Shown: piece after piece, positions 1 through 5,079 of the stretch
Position numbering within the stretch: the first letter of the stretch is position 1
How the letters are laid out: each line of letters opens with the position of its first letter
DNA from: JAGMDK01 sp023128695
Lineage (GTDB): Bacteria; Planctomycetota; Phycisphaerae; UBA1845; Fen-1342
DNA: 5,204 nt
Direction: 5' to 3'
Assembly: GCA_030628805.1 (NCBI GenBank)
Contig: DAOVQG010000324.1
Coordinates: forward strand, 1-5,204
Program-made: the position numbers and the translations under genes
Notes under the pieces: generated by a model
The model's database searches: none
What the model saw: only the letters and a program-made list of their open reading frames with translations
What the model was told of the DNA's origin: nothing

Positions 1-128
1 ACCCATGCTGCTAGCATCCAGCCACTCCTTTGACTCAACAACCGAAGCCTCCTTGCTTCGCGCTCTCCCCCCTTTTATCCAACCCGCGGCATCCAGCCAA
101 GGTCAGTCCGAGATGTGTAGAACAACAA

Positions 129-170
129 GGGCTCACGCCCCCGGGAGCGTTGGTACCGGGACGCGAGCCC
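129..170. repeat. Imperfect inverted repeat
   Basis: The left arm 129-144 starts GGGCTCACGCCC and the right arm 156-170 ends ACGCGAGCCC. They pair imperfectly, with one base unpaired, around an 11-base loop. No T-run follows on the plus strand, so this is not a standard intrinsic terminator. It resembles the degenerate GGGCTNACGCCC-type intergenic palindromes of repeat-rich genomes, but I see only one copy here. Confidence 0.4.
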
Positions 171-213
171 CAGCGGGGCGAAAGAAAACGCCGGTTGTCC
201 GGACCGCTTCTGT

Positions 214-253
214 CGCCCCTACCTTCTTGCCATATGGCAAGATCTGCGGGGCG
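214..253. repeat. Nested perfect dyad with 18-bp palindrome core
   Basis: The core TCTTGCCATATGGCAAGA (225-242) is a perfect 18-bp palindrome. It is flanked symmetrically by CGCCCC (214-219) and GGGGCG (248-253), each separated from the core by exactly 5 unpaired bases, so both dyads share the same centre at 233.5. This could be a binding site for a dimeric regulator or a stem with an internal loop. No T-run follows, which argues against a terminator. It lies about 340 bp before the uvrA start, so a link to uvrA is uncertain; it could regulate a divergent gene outside the window. Confidence 0.5.
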
Positions 254-312
254 GAATGACTGCACCCCACCGATTTTGTCTTGCACCCCTACCCTGATAT
301 CGATCGGAAAAG

Positions 313-344
313 GCGCTGTCAAGCTCAGGACAGCGCGGTACACT
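313..344 (+). promoter_or_regulatory. Candidate uvrA promoter with overlapping dyad
   Basis: A perfect 8-bp dyad, GCGCTGTC (313-320) and GACAGCGC (329-336) with an 8-base centre, overlaps a weak sigma70-like promoter: CTGTCA (316-321, 4/6 match to TTGACA), 17-bp spacer, TACACT (339-344, 4/6 match). An operator in this position would cover the -35 and spacer. uvrA is a damage-inducible SOS gene in E. coli, so a LexA-type site is a natural idea. However, the CTGT/ACAG half-sites here are 10 bases apart rather than the 8 of the enterobacterial box. The dyad is seen directly; the promoter and regulator are inference. Confidence 0.3.
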
Positions 345-437
345 AAATGGCTCGCTTGCGCCCAGGCGGACGGGCGCGAACTGGATAAGCGCCTCAGACG
401 ACAGGGCCATACGAGGGTCCGATCGGGAACCGCCCGG

Positions 438-567
438 AATGTAGCGGCCGGCCCCCGTGCCAGCCGAACCACCGGCAGGATGCCGGTGCCACACAATGTA
501 GCGGCCAGCCCCCGTGCCGGCCGAACCACCGGCAGGATGCCGGTGCCACACAATGTAGCGGCCAGCC
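438..567. repeat. Tandem 57-bp repeat array, 2 full and 1 truncated copy
   Basis: Copies run 438-494 and 495-551 and differ at only two positions (450/507 and 462/519); a third begins at 552 and loses identity after about 16 bases. Each full unit starts AATGTAGCGGCC and contains a perfect 8-bp hairpin, CACCGGCA-GGA-TGCCGGTG (470-488 and 527-545). The reverse-strand reading contains GTGILPV, a peptide I associate with mis-annotated proteins in repeat-rich planctomycete-like genomes. The unit length is a multiple of three, which explains why open frames run through it. The TAG inside the third copy (556-558) is the in-frame stop immediately before uvrA, so the array forms the end of the uvrA leader. 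Confidence 0.85.
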
Positions 568-569
568 AC

Positions 570-573
570 GGAG
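570..573 (+). promoter_or_regulatory. Ribosome binding site of uvrA
   Basis: GGAG lies 6 bases before the GTG at 580 and directly after the truncated third repeat copy. A second GGAG at 575-578 is too close to the start to work. Reading upstream in frame, TAG at 556-558 comes before any ATG, GTG or TTG, so the GTG at 580 is the only possible upstream start and this site supports it. Confidence 0.6.
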
Positions 574-579
574 TGGAGC

Positions 580-3534
580 GTGGAACCGAAGATCATTCGT
601 GTTACCGGTGCCCGCCAGCACAACCTCCAGAACGTGGACGTGGACATCCCGCGCGATCGGCTGGTCGTGATTACCGGACTGAGCGGGTCCGGCAAGAGCA
701 GCCTCGCGTTTGATACGATCTACGCCGAGGGCCAACGCAAGTACGTTGAATCCCTCAGCGTCCACGCCCGTCATTATCTCGAACAAATCGGGAAACCCGA
801 CGTCGAAAGCATTGAGGGCCTCCCGCCCACGCTGGCGATCGAGCAGCGGGCCGCCGCCACCAACCCCCGCTCCACGGTCGCCACTACCACCGAAATCTAT
901 GATTTCCTGCGGGTCTTATTTGCCCGTGTCGGCGTGCCCCACTGCCCGAAATGCGGGCAGCGCATCTACCGCCGAACCGTCGACCAGATCGTTGATGTGG
1001 TCCTAAGCTACCCGCCCCTGACGCGGGTCATGGTGATGTCCCCGCTCGCCCGCGGACGGACGCGGGAGTTGCAGCCGGTCCTGCGACGGATTCAGCGCGA
1101 AGGCTTCGTGCGGGCCCGCATCAACGGCCGGCTCAGCGATGTCAAGGACATCTCCGAGTTACCGAAGTCACGACCACTCGACATCGACGTCGTTGTGGAC
1201 CGACTCATCCTGCGCCCCGAGATTCGCTCCCGCCTGGCGGACGCCGTTGAGCTTTCGCTCTCCCTCGGCGAGGGAACGGTGATCATCAGTCGAGCGGACG
1301 GGGTCGGAGCGGGGGATTCAGGGTTCAGGGTTCAGGGTTCAGATACCAGCGCGGGCACTGGCACCGCGAGCGCGGACGAAGTGCGTTGGGTCGATGAAGT
1401 GTTCAGCGAACGGCACACCTGCACAACCTGCGGCGTTAGTTTGCCCGAATTGAGCCCGCGGGCGTTCAGCTTCAACTCGCCGTATGGAGCCTGCGAGCAC
1501 TGCGGCGGTCTGGGGACGACGTTGCGTTTCGACCCGCAGCTCATCGTGCCTGACGAAGACGTGACCCTGAATGGTGGGGCCATCGCGCCGTGGGCCTCGG
1601 GGAAGAAACGGCTCGCCGCCACGCATTTGAAGCTGCTGCGGACGCTCTGCGGCGCGCTGGACGTCAAGATGGATACCCCGTTCGGGAAACTCCCCGAAGA
1701 CCTGCGCCGCGTCATCCTGCACGGCACAACAAAACAGGATAGCAAACGCTACGGCGTCAGCTTCGAGGGCATTATTCCGAACCTCGAACGCCGCTATCGG
1801 GCCGCCGGCAGTGACGGCAGCCGCAGCCGGCTGAGCAACTTCCAGACCGAGCATGTCTGCGAGCATTGCCGGGGAGCACGGCTACTTCCAACGTCGCTCG
1901 CGGTGCACATCGGCGGGCGCAACATTCACGAGTTCACACAACTGTCGATCTCCGACGCAAACGTGCTGTTTCAGGAACTGTGCTTTGAGGGTGAAGCGAT
2001 CCAGATTTCCGAACCGATCATGCGCGAAATCCGCCAGCGGCTGCGTTTCATGGACAACGTCGGCCTAGGCTACCTCACCCTCGACCGCACCAGCGGCACC
2101 CTCTCCGGCGGCGAGGCCCAACGCATTCGCCTCGCCACGCAGCTCGGTAGCGGACTCGTCGGCGTCTGCTACGTCCTCGATGAGCCCACCATCGGCCTGC
2201 ACCAGCGCGACAACGAACGGCTGCTCAATTCGATCCGCAACCTGGTCGACATCGGCAACACCGTCATTGTTGTCGAGCATGATGAGGACGTCATCCGCGC
2301 CGCCGACCATCTGATCGATATGGGGCCCGGGGCCGGTCTGCACGGCGGGAAAATCATCGCCGAGGGGCCCGCCGACAAAGCTCTCAAGGACCCCGCCTCG
2401 ATCACCGGGAAATACCTGCGCGGGGAGTACGGCATTCCATTGCCGGACCAACGCCGCACGCCGCGCCGGAGCGATTTCATCCAGGTTCTGGGTGCTCGGC
2501 AGAACAACCTCAAGAACATCGACGTGCACGTTCCGCTCGGAGTGCTGTGTGCCGTCACGGGCGTCAGCGGCAGCGGCAAGAGCACGCTGGTCTCACAGAT
2601 CCTGCTGCCCGCGCTCCGCCGGCGGCTGTATAAATCCAAGGAGCAGCCCGGCGAGCACGAGCGCGTCGTGGGGGCCAACAAGGTCGACAAGGTGATCGAG
2701 ATCGACCAGACCGCGATCGGCCGCACGCCGCGGAGTAATCCGGCGACGTACACCGGCGTTTTCGACGAGATCCGCCGGCTGTACGCCAAGACCAAGGAGG
2801 CCCGCATCCGCGGCTACACCGCCAGTCGGTTCAGCTTCAACGCCAAGGGCGGCCGCTGCGAGGCGTGTCAGGGGCAGGGCACGCGGCGGATCGAGATGCA
2901 TTTTCTGCCGGATGTTTTCGTCGAGTGCCAGGAGTGCAAGGGGACGCGCTATAGCCGCGAGACGCTGGAGATTCGTTATCGCGGCAAGTCGATCGCCAAT
3001 ATCCTCGAAATGCGGGTAGAGGAGGCCCTGCGCTTTTTCGAGAGCTTCCAGAAGATCACCCAGGGGCTGCGGGCGCTCTCCGACGTCGGGCTTGGATACG
3101 TCCGGCTCGGCCAGCCGTCGAACACCCTCTCCGGCGGCGAGGCCCAGCGTGTCAAGCTCGCGGCCGAACTGGCCAAGGGCGTGCTGTATCCCATCGCCCC
3201 AAACGGTCCGCCGAGCGCCTCGGCGACGCAACGGGCCAAGCTGGAGAACCACACGTTGTACGTGCTCGACGAGCCGACCACCGGCCTACACTTCGCGGAC
3301 ATCCAGACGCTGCTGGCGGTCTTGAATCGCCTGGTGGACATGGGCAACACAGTGCTGGTGATCGAGCACAACCTGGACGTGGTCAAAAACGCCGACTGGA
3401 TCATCGACCTGGGCCCCGAGGGCGGCGACGCCGGCGGCCTGATCGCGGCCGCGGGCCCGCCGGAGGAGGTCGCGGCGGACAAGCAGAGTCATACGGGGCG
3501 GTATTTGAGGAACAAACTTGATGTTGCCAAGTAA
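580..3534 (+). CDS. uvrA: Excinuclease ABC subunit A (UvrA)
   Basis: UvrA is the damage-sensing ATPase of nucleotide excision repair: a cytoplasmic dimer that finds bulky lesions and loads UvrB. Start is GTG. ABC I: Walker A GLSGSGKS (33-40), signature LSGGE (508-512), Walker B with D534/E535, H-loop His567. ABC II: Walker A GVSGSGKS (661-668), LSGGE (850-854), D897/E898, His930. Zinc-binding cysteines are C122/C125, C281/C284/C305/C308 and C760/C763/C783/C786. Residues about 130-240 correspond to the UvrB-binding region. At 984 aa it exceeds E. coli UvrA (940). Two insertions explain most of this: about 25 residues near 240-268, containing a heptamer repeat, and 20 residues between signature and Walker B of ABC II (about 867-891). 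All catalytic motifs are intact, so it should be functional. The neighbouring NTP pyrophosphohydrolase follows after 37 bp with no terminator. Confidence 0.98.
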   Translation: MEPKIIRVTGARQHNLQNVDVDIPRDRLVVITGLSGSGKSSLAFDTIYAEGQRKYVESLSVHARHYLEQIGKPDVESIEGLPPTLAIEQRAAATNPRSTVATTTEIYDFLRVLFARVGVPHCPKCGQRIYRRTVDQIVDVVLSYPPLTRVMVMSPLARGRTRELQPVLRRIQREGFVRARINGRLSDVKDISELPKSRPLDIDVVVDRLILRPEIRSRLADAVELSLSLGEGTVIISRADGVGAGDSGFRVQGSDTSAGTGTASADEVRWVDEVFSERHTCTTCGVSLPELSPRAFSFNSPYGACEHCGGLGTTLRFDPQLIVPDEDVTLNGGAIAPWASGKKRLAATHLKLLRTLCGALDVKMDTPFGKLPEDLRRVILHGTTKQDSKRYGVSFEGIIPNLERRYRAAGSDGSRSRLSNFQTEHVCEHCRGARLLPTSLAVHIGGRNIHEFTQLSISDANVLFQELCFEGEAIQISEPIMREIRQRLRFMDNVGLGYLTLDRTSGTLSGGEAQRIRLATQLGSGLVGVCYVLDEPTIGLHQRDNERLLNSIRNLVDIGNTVIVVEHDEDVIRAADHLIDMGPGAGLHGGKIIAEGPADKALKDPASITGKYLRGEYGIPLPDQRRTPRRSDFIQVLGARQNNLKNIDVHVPLGVLCAVTGVSGSGKSTLVSQILLPALRRRLYKSKEQPGEHERVVGANKVDKVIEIDQTAIGRTPRSNPATYTGVFDEIRRLYAKTKEARIRGYTASRFSFNAKGGRCEACQGQGTRRIEMHFLPDVFVECQECKGTRYSRETLEIRYRGKSIANILEMRVEEALRFFESFQKITQGLRALSDVGLGYVRLGQPSNTLSGGEAQRVKLAAELAKGVLYPIAPNGPPSASATQRAKLENHTLYVLDEPTTGLHFADIQTLLAVLNRLVDMGNTVLVIEHNLDVVKNADWIIDLGPEGGDAGGLIAAAGPPEEVAADKQSHTGRYLRNKLDVAK
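1317..1342 (+). repeat. TTCAGGG heptamer microsatellite inside uvrA
   Basis: Three complete TTCAGGG units (1317-1337) and a partial fourth, TTCAG (1338-1342), lie inside the coding sequence. They encode about residues 246-255 (GFRVQGSD) in a Gly/Ser/Ala-rich stretch without counterpart in E. coli UvrA, just before the first four-cysteine zinc site. Because the unit is 7 bases, gain or loss of one copy would shift the frame. The low-complexity surroundings suggest a surface loop that grew by repeat expansion or insertion. Confidence 0.85.
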
Positions 3535-3571
3535 CGTACGCGACGACACCAATCACGAATGAGGTTCTCAT

Positions 3572-3949
3572 ATGAGCCCCGAACAGGCCATGGTTAAAGA
3601 GTTTCACGACAAATACGGCGCCCCGAGCGCTGCCCAGCCTAACATGATCAGCATCAAAGACCGCATGCGGCGGGCGCGGCTGATCTTTACCGAGGCGGCC
3701 GAGTTCATCGAAGCCGCGGACAAGGATGACTTCATCGAGATGGTCGACGCCCTGGCCGACATACTCGTGGTGACCTATGGGACCGCCGTCGAGATGGGGG
3801 TCGATCTGGAGCCGGTCTTCGCCGAGGTGCATCGCAGCAACATGTCCAAGGATGGCGGCATGGACGTGGGCGGCAAAATCCTCAAAGGCCCCGGCTTCAC
3901 GCCGCCGGATATCCTGGGGGAGCTTCGCAAGCAGGGTTATCGATCGTAG
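3572..3949 (+). CDS. MazG-like / PRA-PH-fold nucleotide pyrophosphohydrolase
   Basis: A 125-aa all-alpha protein that looks like the MazG/HisE (PRA-PH) superfamily, which cleaves NTPs or related nucleotides to the monophosphate and pyrophosphate. The metal-binding ExxE...ExxD pattern is present: E41/E44 in EAAEF, then E56/D59 and D63 in EMVDALAD. The following VHRSNMSK (86-93) and KGPGFTPPDI (105-114) are typical of a single-domain branch often called phosphoribosyl-ATP pyrophosphohydrolase-like, related to the Deinococcus DR2231 type that acts on dUTP. Substrate cannot be read from sequence; true HisE is less likely because no his genes are adjacent. ATG at 3572 has GAGG at 3561-3564, 7 bases upstream. 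The gene follows uvrA by 37 bp with no terminator, so cotranscription is likely and a nucleotide-pool-cleaning role fits. No defect is visible. Confidence 0.85.
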   Translation: MSPEQAMVKEFHDKYGAPSAAQPNMISIKDRMRRARLIFTEAAEFIEAADKDDFIEMVDALADILVVTYGTAVEMGVDLEPVFAEVHRSNMSKDGGMDVGGKILKGPGFTPPDILGELRKQGYRS

Positions 3950-3967
3950 CAGTCCGCCGCAATAATC

Positions 3968-3995
3968 ATGTAGTGGCCGGGCCCCGTGCCGGCCG
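3968..3995 (+). repeat. 28-bp core repeat copy downstream of the operon
   Basis: ATGTAGTGGCCGGGCCCCGT and the next 8 bases match the first 28 bases of the upstream 57-bp units (439-466 and 496-523) at all but a few positions, in the same orientation. The hairpin half of the 57-bp unit is absent here. It begins 18 bases after the stop of the pyrophosphohydrolase gene. Confidence 0.75.
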
Positions 3996-4001
3996 TACGA
4001 C

Positions 4002-4043
4002 GAGCCGCGGACTTCAGTCCGCGCGGGCTAAAGCCCGCGGCTC
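4002..4043. repeat. Composite palindrome with alternative hairpins
   Basis: The ends GAGCCGCGG (4002-4010) and CCGCGGCTC (4035-4043) form a perfect 9-bp outer stem. Inside are two perfect 7-bp hairpins: CGCGGAC-TTCA-GTCCGCG (4006-4023) and CGCGGGC-TAAA-GCCCGCG (4022-4039). They overlap each other by two bases and compete with the outer stem. The ACTTCAGTCCGCG and GGGCTAAAGCCCGCGG blocks are of a kind I recall from intergenic repeats of planctomycete- and acidobacteria-like genomes. No T-run follows, so termination is not assured. Confidence 0.8.
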
Positions 4044-4050
4044 TTCAGCA

Positions 4051-4056
4051 TATAAT
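4051..4056 (+). promoter_or_regulatory. Possible -10 element TATAAT
   Basis: A perfect TATAAT sits in the short AT-rich gap between the composite palindrome and the inverted repeat pair. No good -35 hexamer lies 16-18 bp upstream, where the palindrome is, and there is no TG extension. If used, it would start transcription inside the left repeat arm and read toward the rhomboid-like gene. It may equally be a chance match. Confidence 0.2.
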
Positions 4057-4139
4057 GTAGCGGCCGGGCTCCGTCCCGGACGTCATCGTGGAAGAACGCT
4101 CCCATATTCAACGACCGGGACAGAGCCCGGTCGCTACAA
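4055..4139. repeat. Inverted pair of 28-bp core repeats
   Basis: The plus-strand copy 4055-4082 and the minus-strand copy 4112-4139 form an inverted repeat. Over 27 bases (4056-4082 against 4112-4138), 24 pair. The loop is 29 bases (4083-4111). Both arms belong to the family found upstream of uvrA, sharing TGTAGCG near the outer end and CCGGGCTC in the middle. As RNA this would be a strong stem; as DNA it resembles a small non-autonomous palindromic element. The plus-strand side is followed by AATTT then G-rich sequence, which is too short for a clear intrinsic terminator. Confidence 0.8.
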
Positions 4140-4220
4140 TTTGGGGGTGGGGCCGAGTATTACGGCGGCCTGCTAAGACTTTCACTGTCTGAGGAATATC
4201 AAGGGGCGAAGGACAGCCGC

Positions 4221-5066
4221 ATGGGTTGGCAGGATCGCGATTACGGGAACGAAAACTACTACGAGTCCGGTTCGTCGAGGCACGGTCTGCGACGGCCGCC
4301 CAACGGGGCCCTGACGCTGATGATTCTGCACGGCGTGGCGTTCCTCCTGATGGCGATGCTCCGGGCGGAGGAAGATCAGGCCGCGATACCGCTGATTAAA
4401 CTGCTGGACTTCAAGGCCAGCGCCGCCGCGATCCTGTTGCATCCCTTCGCGACCGACAACCTGTTTACAGCCCTGTTCGTTGTGCTGGCCCTCTGGTCGC
4501 TGGGCGGACGGCTCGAATTGAAGCTCGGCACGCGGCGTCTTGTTGGACTGTACGTGGCCGGAAATGTGGTGGCCGGCGGCGTGTACCTGGCTCTCGTACG
4601 CCTGTTGCCCGCACTGGCGGGAGAGCCGCTCGAGTACCCCGCGGGAGCCTTGGCGGCCATGTGCGTCGCCGCGTGGAGCCACCTGAAACACGACGCCATC
4701 CAGGTTCTCGGGCGGGTCACGACCCGGGCCAAGATGTACGCGATTTGCGCCGCGATCGTCGTCGTTCTTGAAGTGTTCCGCGAGCGACAGGCGGCCTTGG
4801 CGTGGATCGTCGCCGTTGCCGCCGGCGGCGTTGCCGCGCCGCTCGTCGAATACCTTGTGCAGTGGATCAGGCAACGTCGGCGACGCGCTCCCCGCGTCGT
4901 GCGGCCGTCCCGCCCGCGCTCCCGGCCACGTCCCCCCACGCCGGGGGAACCGAACATCGACGACATCCTGGCGAAGATCAGCCGCTCCGGGCTCGACTCG
5001 CTGACCGACGACGAACGCAAGCGGCTGGAAGCTGCCCGCCACGCCAAGTTGAAGCGACGCGATTAA
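4221..5066 (+). CDS. Rhomboid-like membrane protein, predicted inactive
   Basis: A 281-aa membrane protein with a rhomboid fold. NLFTALFVVLALWSLG (80-95), then RLELKLGTRRLVGLYV (97-112), matches the rhomboid NLFHLLFNMLALWFFG...LE..LGSRRF pattern, but the oxyanion His and Asn are T83 and V87. The catalytic GxSG motif appears as YPAG (139-142), Ser replaced by Ala141. The final-helix HxGG appears as AAGG (200-203), His replaced by Ala200. Hydrophobic segments lie near 30-47, 66-92, 107-130, 140-152, 172-186 and 191-213. An Arg/Pro-rich linker (217-241) leads to IDDILAKISRSGLDSLTDDE (246-265), a tail I recall from planctomycete and Bacteroidetes rhomboids (DUF6576-like). It is probably a non-proteolytic chaperone-like or scaffolding protein. 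ATG 4221 has AAGGA at 4209-4213, spaced 7 bases. Fold assignment is confident; inactivity rests on alignment by eye. Confidence 0.8.
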   Translation: MGWQDRDYGNENYYESGSSRHGLRRPPNGALTLMILHGVAFLLMAMLRAEEDQAAIPLIKLLDFKASAAAILLHPFATDNLFTALFVVLALWSLGGRLELKLGTRRLVGLYVAGNVVAGGVYLALVRLLPALAGEPLEYPAGALAAMCVAAWSHLKHDAIQVLGRVTTRAKMYAICAAIVVVLEVFRERQAALAWIVAVAAGGVAAPLVEYLVQWIRQRRRRAPRVVRPSRPRSRPRPPTPGEPNIDDILAKISRSGLDSLTDDERKRLEAARHAKLKRRD

Positions 5067-5079
5067 CCCGGCTAATTCA

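Larger units (their letters stand above)
1..437. other. Non-coding upstream region of uvrA
   Basis: No convincing gene is visible in these 437 bases. Open frames run through here on both strands, but they have low-complexity Arg/Pro/Ala-rich translations, overlap one another and run into the 57-bp repeat array, so I treat them as chance frames in GC-rich DNA. What the region does hold is a set of inverted repeats: an imperfect one at 129-170, a nested dyad at 214-253, an 8-bp dyad at 313-336 and a GCGCCC/GGGCGC hairpin at 358-377 (loop 364-371). It is therefore best read as a regulatory or repeat-derived spacer. The far left edge could be the downstream flank of a gene outside the window. Confidence 0.6.
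3950..4220. other. Repeat-rich intergenic region
   Basis: These 271 bases separate the pyrophosphohydrolase gene from the rhomboid-like gene. About half is made of palindromic repeats: a 28-bp core copy (3968-3995), a composite palindrome (4002-4043) and an inverted pair of core copies (4055-4139). An open frame from 3973 to 4176 merely translates these repeats and has no gene-like composition. No classical terminator with a T-run is seen, although the large hairpins could still slow or stop transcription. From 4140 to 4208 nothing is recognisable, and a ribosome binding site AAGGA follows at 4209-4213. Confidence 0.7.

Noticed and set aside
316..333. Canonical E. coli-type LexA box
   Set aside because: CTGT and ACAG are separated by 10 bases, not 8, so it does not match the enterobacterial consensus. 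It is kept only as an unspecified dyad.
35..553. Minus-strand open frame with repeated GTGILPVVR peptide
   Set aside because: The peptide is only the reverse reading of the tandem DNA repeat; no domain, ribosome site or gene-like composition supports a protein.
438..567. CRISPR array
   Set aside because: The 57-bp units are directly tandem with no unique spacers between them and only two full copies exist.
30..713. Plus-strand open frame of 227 codons upstream of and overlapping uvrA
   Set aside because: It translates the 57-bp repeats, overlaps the first 130 bases of uvrA in another frame and is low-complexity Arg/Pro-rich; repeat length divisible by three keeps it open.
4055..4142. Intrinsic terminator for the uvrA operon
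   Set aside because: The stem is strong but the loop is 29 bases and the tail is AATTT followed by G-rich sequence, without a proper T-run.
3973..4176. Open frame of 67 codons between the pyrophosphohydrolase and rhomboid-like genes
   Set aside because: It reads straight through three palindromic repeat elements and has no independent coding signal.
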